The notes under the pieces were generated by a model. The model ran no database searches and was not told the origin of the DNA. It worked only from the letters and a program-made list of their open reading frames with translations. A stretch of DNA of 14,117 bases from Acidobacteriota bacterium (GTDB lineage Bacteria > Acidobacteriota > Vicinamibacteria > Vicinamibacterales > SCN-69-37): positions 1 to 14,117 of the forward strand of contig JAKALV010000060.1 of the NCBI GenBank assembly GCA_021824055.1, in the 5' to 3' direction. Each line of letters starts with the position of its first letter. Within the stretch, counting starts at the first letter, position 1. Of the stretch, positions 6,505-13,126 are shown one piece after another. A program made the translations under genes and the position numbers.

Positions 6505-6919
6505 GGCGCACCAGCAACACCGGCACGGTCACGAGATGCCGCACGCGGTCGACCGTCGTACCTTTCACGAGATCTTCCAGGAAGCGATGCCCGTGGGTGG
6601 CCATCGCCAGAAGGTCCGCCTTTTCGGTCTCGACCGCTTTCGCCAGCTCCGTCGACGGATCCCCCATGACCAGCCGGAGGTCGACGGTCAGTCCTTTGTG
6701 GCGCAACTGATCGCGCAGGCTCTCGAGATACGCGCGGTCGTCCTGGATCTCCTCCGATTCTCGCAGCTTCAGCTGATCGAAGTTGCGGGCCGCCCATCCG
6801 TCGGCGACGTGGATGAGCAGCAGTTCGGCGCCGGCGAGCCGCGCGAGCGACTCCACGTGCGCGACGATCGTGTGATCGGCGTCCGAGTGTTCGATGGCGA
6901 CGAGAATGCGTCGATACAT
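6488..6919 (-). CDS. Universal stress protein (UspA family)
   Basis: A 143-residue single Usp domain. It starts MYRRILVAIEHSDADH (strand and nucleotide-binding Asp region), has the central VMGDPSTEL and KADLLAMATHGHR, and ends with the KGTTVDRVRH...VPVLLVRH signature. The ATP-binding consensus G-2x-G-9x-G-S/T is partly kept: G-9x-G-T is present (GHRFLEDLVKGT) but the first Gly is Ala, so nucleotide binding may be weakened. The start ATG 6919 has AGGA five bases upstream and lies 7 bp after the mntH stop, so it is in the mntH operon. Family members help in stress survival, and pairing with a metal importer suggests a role under metal or oxidative stress, which is inference. Confidence 0.9.
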   Translation of the reverse strand: MYRRILVAIEHSDADHTIVAHVESLARLAGAELLLIHVADGWAARNFDQLKLRESEEIQDDRAYLESLRDQLRHKGLTVDLRLVMGDPSTELAKAVETEKADLLAMATHGHRFLEDLVKGTTVDRVRHLVTVPVLLVRHVQSP

Positions 6920-6926
6920 GGGCGTC

Positions 6927-8231
6927 CTATAGCGAAGAAAAGGTCTGGTAGAGCAGCCATACGTTCAGCACGGCGATCACCAGCGACACGAACCAGGCGA
7001 GCGATTTCATCCAAAGCGGGCTGACGAATCTCCCCATTTTGGCCTTGTCGCTCGTGAACATGACGAGCGGAAACACCGCAAACGGCAACTGCAGGCTCAG
7101 GATGACCTGACTGAGGATCAGGAGCGGGCCGGCGCCGGAATCGCCGTAGATTGCGATCACCAACACCGCCGGGACGATCGCAATCAACCGCGTGATCAGC
7201 CGCCGCAGCCATGGCCGCAGCCGCAGATTGATGAAGCCTTCCATCACGATCTGTCCGGCGAGCGTGCCGGTGAGTGTGGCATTCTGGCCGGAGGCCAGGA
7301 GCGCGACGGCGAAAAGCGTACTGGCCATGGCCGTGCCGAGAAGCGGCGTCAGCAGGTGATAGGCGTCGCCGATTTCCGCAACGTCCTGATGGCCCGTCGT
7401 GTTGAAGACGGACGCCGACATGATCAGGATGGCCGCGTTGATGAACAGGGCCGACATCAGCGCCACCGAAGAGTCGATGGTCGAGAACTTGATCGCCTCG
7501 GCCTTGCTCGCGTCATCGTCGAGGTATCGGCGCGTCTGCACGATGGACGAATGCAGATAAAGATTGTGCGGCATCACCGTGGCGCCGAGGATGCCGATGG
7601 AAATGTAGAGCATGTCCGGATTGGTCAGAATGGCGGTGCGCGGGATGAACCCGGCGAGCACGTCGACCACGACCGGTTGTGCCAGCCAGAGATTGATCGC
7701 GAAGGACCCCGCGATCGCGATGATGAGCGCGATGACCAGGGCTTCCACGTAGCGGAACCCGTGGTTCTGGAGATAGAGCACGATCAGGACGTCGAGCGAC
7801 GTGAGGCAGACGCCCCAGATGAGCGGCAACCCGAACAGCAGGTTGAGCGCGATCGCGGCGCCGATCACTTCCGCCAGGTCGCAGGCGGCAATCGCGACCT
7901 CGCAGAGGATCCACAGCACGAACGTGACCGGACGCGAGTAGGTGTCGCGGCAGGACTGCGCCAGGTCGCGGCCGCTGGCGATGCCGAGACGCGCCGACAG
8001 CGCCTGCAGGAGAATCGCCATGAGATTGGAGATCATGATCACGCTGAGCAGCGTGTAGCCGTAGCGTGACCCGCCCGCCAGATCGGTCGCCCAGTTGCCC
8101 GGGTCCATGTAACCGACCGCGACCAGGTAGCCGGGACCGGCGAACGCCAGCATCTTCCTGAAGAACCCGGCGGAGTGCGGGATCGCGATCGAGCCGTGGA
8201 CCTCAGGAAGACTTTTTGTTCTAGTGTCCAT
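6927..8231 (-). CDS. mntH: Nramp-family Mn2+/divalent metal transporter MntH
   Basis: Proton-coupled importer of Mn2+ (and often Fe2+) in the inner membrane. The 434-residue protein has about eleven hydrophobic segments. It shows the two metal-site motifs: DPGN in segment 1 (VGYMDPGNWATD) and MPHN in segment 6 (GATVMPHNLYLHSS). The intervening CEVAIAACDLAEVIGAA and the later SGQNATLTGTLAGQIVMEGF are also Nramp signatures. I start at ATG 8231 (MDTRTKSL); a GTG at 8249 would add six residues within the presumed operator. No Shine-Dalgarno sequence is visible. The gene follows mntR by 48 bp on the same strand, and a palindrome in that gap suggests MntR control. The usp gene follows after 7 bp. 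Confidence 0.95.
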   Translation of the reverse strand: MDTRTKSLPEVHGSIAIPHSAGFFRKMLAFAGPGYLVAVGYMDPGNWATDLAGGSRYGYTLLSVIMISNLMAILLQALSARLGIASGRDLAQSCRDTYSRPVTFVLWILCEVAIAACDLAEVIGAAIALNLLFGLPLIWGVCLTSLDVLIVLYLQNHGFRYVEALVIALIIAIAGSFAINLWLAQPVVVDVLAGFIPRTAILTNPDMLYISIGILGATVMPHNLYLHSSIVQTRRYLDDDASKAEAIKFSTIDSSVALMSALFINAAILIMSASVFNTTGHQDVAEIGDAYHLLTPLLGTAMASTLFAVALLASGQNATLTGTLAGQIVMEGFINLRLRPWLRRLITRLIAIVPAVLVIAIYGDSGAGPLLILSQVILSLQLPFAVFPLVMFTSDKAKMGRFVSPLWMKSLAWFVSLVIAVLNVWLLYQTFSSL

Positions 8232-8239
8232 AATTGTAA

Positions 8240-8255
8240 TTTTGAACACTCAAAA
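8240..8255. promoter_or_regulatory. Putative MntR operator in the AT-rich mntR-mntH gap
   Basis: TTTTGA-ACAC-TCAAAA is a perfect 6-4-6 inverted repeat, 9 bp before the mntH ATG. A second, looser pair, AGTGT (8223-8227) and ACACT (8246-8250), overlaps it and spans the start codon. On the minus strand CAAAAT and TACAAT near 8233-8244 could act as -10 elements covered by the palindrome. The gap is clearly AT-rich against a GC-rich surrounding. The sequence does not match the well-known DtxR, E. coli MntR or B. subtilis MntR boxes closely, so the assignment rests on position and symmetry. Confidence 0.5.
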
Positions 8256-8279
8256 CCTTAGAGGATCCGGGCCGCCACG

Positions 8280-8951
8280 TCAAGCGGGACGGACCCGCAC
8301 CTTCGTCGCCGCCCGGGCACCGATCGTGATGAGGACGCCCGAATCACTGCGAAGCGCCACCGCGTCCGCGTCTGGATCGCGGCTCTCGATCCGCACGGAC
8401 CGGCCGGGCACCAGACCGCGTTCTTCGACGAATCGGAGAAACGACGCGTCCTGATCGAGGATGCGCGCGACGGTCAGCGGCGTGCCGATCGGCGCCGACA
8501 GCAGGTCCGGATGGTCCTGCCGGGGGATCTTGCCCTGCGCGGTAGGGATGGGATCGCCATGCGGATCCGCGGCGGGCCGGCCCAGCATCTCGTCGATGCG
8601 ATCGATGAGACGCTCCGACACCGCGTGCTCCAGTTGCTCGGCCTCGTCATGCACATCGGCCCAGCTCATGCCCAGCACCTTGACGAGAAACAGTTCGATC
8701 AGGCGGTGCCGCCGCAGCACGAGGCTCGCCAGTTTGTCGCCGCTCGGCGTGAGGCGCACGCCGGCGTAGGGCTCGTACCGCACGAGGCCCGACTCCGCCA
8801 GCGTCTTCACCATGGTCGTGGCCGTGCCCGGCACGACGCCGAGCGCCGCCGCGAGCTGGCCCATGGGCACGAGCTCTTTGGACGACGACAAGGCGGTCTG
8901 CGCGATGTAAATCGTCTTCAGGTAGTTCTCGACGGTTTGTGACGCGAGCAT
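8280..8951 (-). CDS. mntR: DtxR/MntR-family metal-dependent transcriptional repressor
   Basis: The 223-residue protein has the three DtxR-family parts: a winged helix (about 5-70, with LAAALGVVPGTATTMVKTLAESGLV as the recognition region), the dimer and metal domain (75-125), and an SH3/FeoA-like C-terminal domain (about 150-223, ending ITIGARAATKVRVRP). Metal-site residues can be read: His82, Glu86, Glu105, Glu108 and His109 (HDEAEQLEH). Glu105 stands where DtxR/IdeR have Cys102 and manganese-type MntR has Glu99, so manganese sensing is favoured. Asn9 stands at the Asp8/Met10 position. The neighbour mntH supports this. ATG 8951 is chosen because TATAAT lies seven bases upstream; the ATG at 8960 overlaps that box. 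The frame stays open far upstream without DtxR-like sequence, and that part is discarded. Divergent from ubiE. Confidence 0.92.
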   Translation of the reverse strand: MLASQTVENYLKTIYIAQTALSSSKELVPMGQLAAALGVVPGTATTMVKTLAESGLVRYEPYAGVRLTPSGDKLASLVLRRHRLIELFLVKVLGMSWADVHDEAEQLEHAVSERLIDRIDEMLGRPAADPHGDPIPTAQGKIPRQDHPDLLSAPIGTPLTVARILDQDASFLRFVEERGLVPGRSVRIESRDPDADAVALRSDSGVLITIGARAATKVRVRPA

Positions 8952-8964
8952 TGAGGACATTATA
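8952..8964 (-). promoter_or_regulatory. Consensus -10 box giving a probable leaderless mntR transcript
   Basis: On the minus strand a perfect TATAAT (8964 to 8959) is followed by seven bases (GTCCTCA) and then ATG at 8951. This puts the transcription start on the A of the start codon. No Shine-Dalgarno sequence precedes the ATG, and no good -35 is seen about 17 bp upstream. Confidence 0.55.
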
Positions 8965-9737
8965 TGGACGCAATGGGAGAGCTGGACCGATCGCTCGCGA
9001 TGCCCGACCGGAAGCGGCAGTACAACCGGCGTCTGTTCGCAACGATCGCCGACCGTTACGACCTGATCACCCGGCTGCTGTCGTTCGGCCGCGATCAGGC
9101 GTGGAAACGGCGCGTGATCGCGCTCGCGCGCGTCGGACCGGGTGATTGCGTGCTGGATCTGGCGTGCGGCACCGGCGACCTCGCGTTTGCCGCGGAAGCC
9201 GCCGGCGCGTCGGCGACCGGCCTCGATCTGACGCCGCGCATGATCGCGCTGGCGCGTAAGAAGGCGTCGGCGGAGAAATCCCACGCGCAGTGGCTGGTGG
9301 GCGACATGTGCGCCCTGCCGTTGTCGAATGGGCGGTTTACCGTCGTGACGACCGGCTATGGCCTCCGCAATGTGCCGGACCTTCCGGCCGCGCTTCGAGA
9401 AATGCATCGGGTGCTCGTCCCCGGCGGCCGCCTGTGCGCGCTGGATTTCGATCGTCCGGAGGCCGCGTGGCTCCGCGCGATCTATCTGGCGTATCTGAAT
9501 GTGGTCGGCGGCACGCTCGGCTGGCTGCTGCACCGCGACCCGGACACGTACCGTTACATTCCGGCGTCGATCCGCCGGTATCCGGGCGCGCGCGGCGTGA
9601 CGGCGTTGATGGAAGCGGCGGGCTTCGAGGATGTGCGCCATGTCCGCGTGCTCGGCGGACTGATGGCGATTCACGTGGCTACTTCAGGATCTTCCGCAGC
9701 TCGGGCAGGAGAAACGCCAGCACGTCCTCATCCGTGA
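8964..9737 (+). CDS. ubiE: Demethylmenaquinone/ubiquinone C-methyltransferase (UbiE/MenG)
   Basis: SAM-dependent enzyme that methylates the quinone ring in the last step of menaquinone (or C-methylation in ubiquinone) synthesis. The 257-residue protein has the SAM motif I VLDLACGTGDLAF, motif II-like ATGLDLTPRMIALAR, the family block TTGYGLRNVPDLPAALREMHRVLVPGG, and the C-terminal YRYIPASIRRYPGARGVTALMEAAGF. These place it in UbiE/MenG rather than a generic methyltransferase. ATG 8964 has GAGG seven bases upstream (8953-8956); ATG 8973 is an alternative. The conserved part ends around IHVATSG (about 9690). The last 15-odd residues look like run-on and lie in a 59-bp overlap with the convergent hypothetical gene. 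Confidence 0.93.
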   Translation: MDAMGELDRSLAMPDRKRQYNRRLFATIADRYDLITRLLSFGRDQAWKRRVIALARVGPGDCVLDLACGTGDLAFAAEAAGASATGLDLTPRMIALARKKASAEKSHAQWLVGDMCALPLSNGRFTVVTTGYGLRNVPDLPAALREMHRVLVPGGRLCALDFDRPEAAWLRAIYLAYLNVVGGTLGWLLHRDPDTYRYIPASIRRYPGARGVTALMEAAGFEDVRHVRVLGGLMAIHVATSGSSAARAGETPARPHP

Positions 9738-10110
9738 TGTCCTCGATCGTCTTGCCGACGCCGACGATGCGGTCTTCGATCATCGTGCCGCCTTTGCGGC
9801 GCACGCTGCCGCGGCCGATCACGTGCGCCGGCGGAGTGGTGTCGAGCATGAACTCGATGAAGTCTTCAGGCGAGCTCTCGAACGCCAATCGCGCCGTGTC
9901 CGACGGCGTGTGTACCTGGCAGAGCTCGCCCTCGGCTTTCAGGATGGAGGCCGTCTGAATCAGGAGCGGCGCGATCGTGCCGCCGAGCAGGCGCGTGAAG
10001 GCCACGCGGGCCGAATCGGCCGACGTCCGGCGATCGCCGCTCGAGCGCTCGCCGCCCGCGTGGCGGTCAAGCTCTCTCAGAATCCGTTTGCGAAGTTCGG
10101 CGACGTCCAT
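9679..10110 (-). CDS. Conserved hypothetical protein, 143 aa
   Basis: I do not recognise the family. The 143-residue product is soluble, without signal peptide or membrane segment. It has a helical start (MDVAELRKRILRELDRH), a low-complexity Arg/Ser stretch (18-32), a hydrophobic helical centre (ARVAFTRLLGGTIAPLLIQTASILKAEG), and a C-terminal part with VIGRGSVRRKGG...EDRIVGVGKTIEDITDEDVLAFLLPELRKILK. Codon use is in keeping with neighbours. The ATG at 10110 has no Shine-Dalgarno sequence but has TACGAT six bases upstream, so it may be leaderless. It begins inside the 3' end of the CoA-transferase gene (44-bp overlap) and overlaps ubiE by 59 bp at its own 3' end. Both flanking overlaps lie outside the conserved parts of those neighbours, which supports this being the real gene. 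Confidence 0.7.
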   Translation of the reverse strand: MDVAELRKRILRELDRHAGGERSSGDRRTSADSARVAFTRLLGGTIAPLLIQTASILKAEGELCQVHTPSDTARLAFESSPEDFIEFMLDTTPPAHVIGRGSVRRKGGTMIEDRIVGVGKTIEDITDEDVLAFLLPELRKILK

Positions 10111-11335
10111 CCGTAGATCGTACTCGCAATGACGCGCACTTCACCACGCCGGCGGCGGCGAGCGCCTCGAGCGCGTCGCGGCTGACGCCGAGCTCGCGTT
10201 CAAGCACGGCAGCCGTGTGCTGGCCCAGCAGCGGCGGCGCCAGCCGCACCGCGCCGGGCGTGTCGGAGAGTTTCACCGGCACGCCGAGCACGCGAAGGGC
10301 GCCGATCGTCGGGTGATCGACGCTGGCCACCATCTCGCGGGCGGCCAGTTGCGCATCCGCCAGCACGGCATCGATCGCGCGCACGGCGCCGGCCGGCACG
10401 CCGGCCCCACGCAGGCGCGCGAGCCACCCGTCCACCGTGTCGCCGGCGATCGCCGCTTCCACGACGGGTTGCAGCGCGCCGTACTGCCGCACGCGGCCGT
10501 CGTTGGTGACAAAGCGCGGATCGGCCGCCGCCGCGGCGAGGCCGGCCACGCCGCAGAAGCGCTGCCACTGATCGTCGTTGCCCACGGCCAGCACGATCGT
10601 GCCGTCGGCGGCCGCGAACGTGTCGTACGGCGCAATGCTCGCGTGGCGGTTGCCCAGGCGCGTCGGCGCCGCGCCGGTCGCGAGCGTGCGTTGCGCCTGA
10701 TAGGTGAGCAACGCCGCCGTGGCGTCGAACATGCTGATGTCAACGTGCTGCCCGCGCCCCGTCGTGCCGCGCGCGATCAGCGCGAGCAGGATGCCCTGCA
10801 CGGCGAACAGGCCGGCGGCGATGTCGGAGATGGCCACGCCGAGCCGGACCGGTTCCGATGTCGGGGCCCCGGTGATGCTCATGAGCCCGCCCTCGGCCTG
10901 CACCATCGCGTCGTAGCCGGCTTCGTGGCTGCGCGGACCCGTCTGGCCAAAACCGGAGATCGATGCGTAGATCAGCCGCGGATGCGTCGCGGCGAGCGAC
11001 GCGTAGTCGAGCCCTTGCCGCGCGAGCGAGCCCGGCCGAAAATTTTCGACGAGGATGTCGGCGCGCGCGATCAGCCGGTCGAGAAGCGCGCGGCCCTCGC
11101 GCGCCTTGAAGTCGATGGCGACGCTTTCCTTGTTGCGATTGATGCTGAGAAAGTAGCTGCTCTCGCCGTGGACCCACGGCGGTCCCCACGCGCGCGTGTC
11201 GTCGCCGCGATCCGGATGCTCGATCTTGATCACGCGCGCGCCCATGTCGGCGAGCTGCATCGTGCAGTACGGGCCCGACAGGACGCGCGAGAGGTCGACG
11301 ACGGTGAGGCCGTCGAGCGGGCCGTTCGGCGTCAC
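10067..11335 (-). CDS. CaiB/BaiF (class III) CoA-transferase, substrate unknown
   Basis: Class III CoA-transferases move CoA between carboxylic acids in the cytoplasm. The 422-residue protein shows LDGLTVVDLSRVLSGPYCTMQLADMGARVIKIE at the N-terminus, the INRNKESVAIDFK and DILVENFRPG blocks, SGFGQTGP, and the catalytic Asp171 in VAISDIAAGLFA, followed by TGRGQHVDISMFDA. Neighbours do not reveal the acid used, so formyl-, succinyl- or mesaconyl-type transfer are all open. The start is GTG 11335, whose last two bases are part of the TGA that ends hom (GTGA), so translation is coupled to hom. An upstream extension of the frame is rejected because it lies in hom. The last 24 residues (after AAAGVV) look non-conserved and overlap the next gene. 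Confidence 0.9.
   Translation of the reverse strand: MTPNGPLDGLTVVDLSRVLSGPYCTMQLADMGARVIKIEHPDRGDDTRAWGPPWVHGESSYFLSINRNKESVAIDFKAREGRALLDRLIARADILVENFRPGSLARQGLDYASLAATHPRLIYASISGFGQTGPRSHEAGYDAMVQAEGGLMSITGAPTSEPVRLGVAISDIAAGLFAVQGILLALIARGTTGRGQHVDISMFDATAALLTYQAQRTLATGAAPTRLGNRHASIAPYDTFAAADGTIVLAVGNDDQWQRFCGVAGLAAAAADPRFVTNDGRVRQYGALQPVVEAAIAGDTVDGWLARLRGAGVPAGAVRAIDAVLADAQLAAREMVASVDHPTIGALRVLGVPVKLSDTPGAVRLAPPLLGQHTAAVLERELGVSRDALEALAAAGVVKCASLRVRSTDGRRRTSQTDSERA
10111..10122 (-). promoter_or_regulatory. Candidate leaderless -10 element for the hypothetical gene at 10110
   Basis: On the minus strand TACGAT (10122 to 10117) is followed by six bases (CTACGG) and the ATG at 10110. It lies inside the 3' end of the CoA-transferase coding region. 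No -35 is evident. It matters mainly because the same TAnnnT-N6/7-ATG spacing recurs at four other genes here. Confidence 0.35.
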
Positions 11336-12378
11336 CGGCCCAGCCTGCGGCGGATCGTCACGAGGTCGGTGAGCAGGGCATACGCCGTCTTCTCCAGGCC
11401 GCCGTCCCGCTCTGTGATGACCACGCGGCCGAGCGGCGTCGACTGGATCTCCAGCGCGTTGGCCTGGCCGTCGAGGATGGCCAGCGGATCGTCGGCCGGC
11501 AGTTCTTCGAGCGAGACGCGCGCGTCGATCCGCGCGCCGTCGCGAAACGCGGCGCCGATGAGCTTGAGGCGGCGGCCCGCCCGGAGCGCCGCGCGCGCGC
11601 GGTCGCCGCACGCCGGTGTCAGGCCCTCGCGCGCTACCGCGGCCGGCGTGATCCTGGCGTCGAGCCAGACGTTGGCCATCGCCGCGACCTTCGCGGCCGC
11701 ATCCCAGCCGTCCACATCCAGCGAGGGATCCGCTTCCGCGACGCCGTCGGCCTGCATGCGAACGAGCGCGGCGGCATAGTCCTCGCCGCGTTCGAGCGCG
11801 CAGAGCATGTGATTGGTTGTGCTGTTGATCACGCCGCGGAAGCCGTGAATCGTCGCGGCCGGCATCGTTTCACGCACGAGGTTGAAGATGGGAATGCCGT
11901 CCATCACCGCGCCCTCGTGCAGAAACGACAGCCGGCGGGCCTCGGCGTCGTCGGCGAGGCGGCGGTAGGCGCAGGCGACCGGCCCTTTGTTGGCGGTGAT
12001 GACGTGCGCGCCGGCCGCGAGGGCCGCGCGGACGTGCGAGATCGCCGGTTCACCCGACTGAACGTTCAGCACGGTCGTCTCAATCATCACGCGGGCATCG
12101 GAGCGCATTCTTCCAAGCCGTTGCAGGATCTCCGCTGCCGTCGGCGAATCCAACGCCGGCCCAACCGCGCCGCTGGCGGCCGCGAGATTACTCAACGTGG
12201 CGAGCGTGTGCGCCTCGAGGCCCGCGGCATCGAACACCGCGCCGTGCCGTCGCGTGGCGATCCCGACGACCACCGGCTCCAGATCCAGCGCGCGGAGCGC
12301 CTCGCGCGACTCGTCGAGCAGGCGCACAAAGCGGCGCGCCACGTGGCCGAACCCGATGAGCGCGATGTGAATTCTCAC
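11332..12378 (-). CDS. hom: Homoserine dehydrogenase, short form without ACT domain
   Basis: Reduces aspartate-4-semialdehyde to homoserine in the Thr/Met branch of aspartate-family amino-acid synthesis. The 348-residue protein has an N-terminal Rossmann motif (ALIGFGHVAR), VITANKGPVA with the substrate-domain Lys, the family block FRGVINSTTNHML, and the catalytic DPSLDVDGWDAAAK with its Asp and terminal Lys. It ends soon after the catalytic domain. The C-terminal ACT domain that gives threonine feedback in longer enzymes is absent, and no aspartokinase is fused. Start is GTG 12378 with no strong Shine-Dalgarno sequence. It shares a GTGA overlap with the CoA-transferase gene, an unexpected partner. 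It is divergent from the SIMPL gene across 39 bp. Confidence 0.93.
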   Translation of the reverse strand: MRIHIALIGFGHVARRFVRLLDESREALRALDLEPVVVGIATRRHGAVFDAAGLEAHTLATLSNLAAASGAVGPALDSPTAAEILQRLGRMRSDARVMIETTVLNVQSGEPAISHVRAALAAGAHVITANKGPVACAYRRLADDAEARRLSFLHEGAVMDGIPIFNLVRETMPAATIHGFRGVINSTTNHMLCALERGEDYAAALVRMQADGVAEADPSLDVDGWDAAAKVAAMANVWLDARITPAAVAREGLTPACGDRARAALRAGRRLKLIGAAFRDGARIDARVSLEELPADDPLAILDGQANALEIQSTPLGRVVITERDGGLEKTAYALLTDLVTIRRRLGR

Positions 12379-12392
12379 AATGCCAACCGGCG

Positions 12393-12401
12393 TAAAGTGT
12401 A
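12393..12401. promoter_or_regulatory. Overlapping divergent -10-like elements between hom and the SIMPL gene
   Basis: On the plus strand TAAAGT (12393-12398) lies about 20 bp before the SIMPL ATG, just ahead of its Shine-Dalgarno sequence. On the minus strand TACACT (12401 to 12396) lies 17 bp before the hom GTG. The two share three base pairs. The sequence TAAAGTGTAG matches TAGAGTGTAG of the queC/queD gap at nine of ten positions. No clear -35 boxes are seen. Confidence 0.4.
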
Positions 12402-12417
12402 GCTGAGGAGATCACCC

Positions 12418-13125
12418 ATGATCCGCAGAACTGTGCCGGCTGTCCTGTTCATCGCGATGGCTGCGGCGCCGGCGTTCGCTCAAGACACCCGTCAGGATCC
12501 GCCGTCGATTTCGACGCAGGGACAGGCGTCCTTCAAACTCGCGCCGGATGTGGGGTGGGTGTCCGTCACGGCCGAGGCCCGCGCGTCCAGGCCGGGCGAC
12601 GCGCAGCGGAAAGCCGCTGACGCCATGACCGCCGTGCAGGCGGCGGTGAAAGCGGTTGGCATCGCCGCCACCGCGTTCAAGACGTTGCAGTACTCGTTGC
12701 AGCCGGAGATGGAATACGTCAACGGCTCGTCGCGCGTGAAAGGGTACCTCGCGAGAAACACCCTGGAAGTGCGCGTGGACGACATCGAGAAGCTTGGCGC
12801 CGTGATCGACGCGGCGGGCGCGTCGGGCGCCGCCGCGGTGAGCGGCATGCGCTTCGATGTGAAGAACCGCGACACCGTGGAGCGCGAGGCGCTGACGGCC
12901 GCGGCGAAGGACGCGCTGGTGCGCGCGCGCGCCATCGCCGACGGCATCGGACAGCAGCTGGGCGCCATCATTCGGGTGCAGGATCAGCGTATGTACTCGG
13001 CCGAACCACAGCCGCGCATGGCGGAAGCGCGTGGCGGTGTCGCGCTGGCGGCGGCGCCCACGCCCGTGGACCCCGGCGAGATCGAAATCCGGGCGCAGAT
13101 GACCGTGGTCGTGGCGATCAAGTAA
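12418..13125 (+). CDS. Exported SIMPL-domain (DUF541) protein
   Basis: The 235-residue protein has a clear signal peptide (IRRTVPAVLFIAMAAAPAFA, cleavage after Ala21 before QD). The mature part matches the SIMPL/DUF541 pattern: ISTQGQASFKLAPDVGWVSVTAEARA, alternating strands, helical KAADAMTAVQAAVKAVG, LQYSLQPEMEY and VKGYLARNTLEVRVDDIEKLGAVID, then AAAKDALVRARAIADGIGQQLGAIIRVQD. It ends with the strand EIEIRAQMTVVVAI. Family members are periplasmic or secreted and their reaction is unknown. The ATG 12418 has a strong Shine-Dalgarno sequence, GAGGAG, seven bases upstream, the best in the window. The stop lies 1 bp from the convergent rmuC stop. Confidence 0.88.
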   Translation: MIRRTVPAVLFIAMAAAPAFAQDTRQDPPSISTQGQASFKLAPDVGWVSVTAEARASRPGDAQRKAADAMTAVQAAVKAVGIAATAFKTLQYSLQPEMEYVNGSSRVKGYLARNTLEVRVDDIEKLGAVIDAAGASGAAAVSGMRFDVKNRDTVEREALTAAAKDALVRARAIADGIGQQLGAIIRVQDQRMYSAEPQPRMAEARGGVALAAAPTPVDPGEIEIRAQMTVVVAIK

Positions 13126-13126
13126 G

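Noticed and set aside
8952..9674. N-terminal extension of mntR by about 240 codons
   Set aside because: It lies wholly opposite ubiE, has no DtxR-like sequence and is Arg/His-rich; the normal DtxR start is at MLASQTVENYLK.
11336..11611. Upstream extension of the CoA-transferase frame
   Set aside because: It is out of frame inside hom, Arg-rich, and the family starts at LDGLTVVDLSRVLSGP just after the GTG at 11335.
10217..11779. A 520-codon open frame on the plus strand opposite the CoA-transferase and hom
   Set aside because: Arg/Ala/His-rich composition and no domain, while both minus-strand genes are clear family members.
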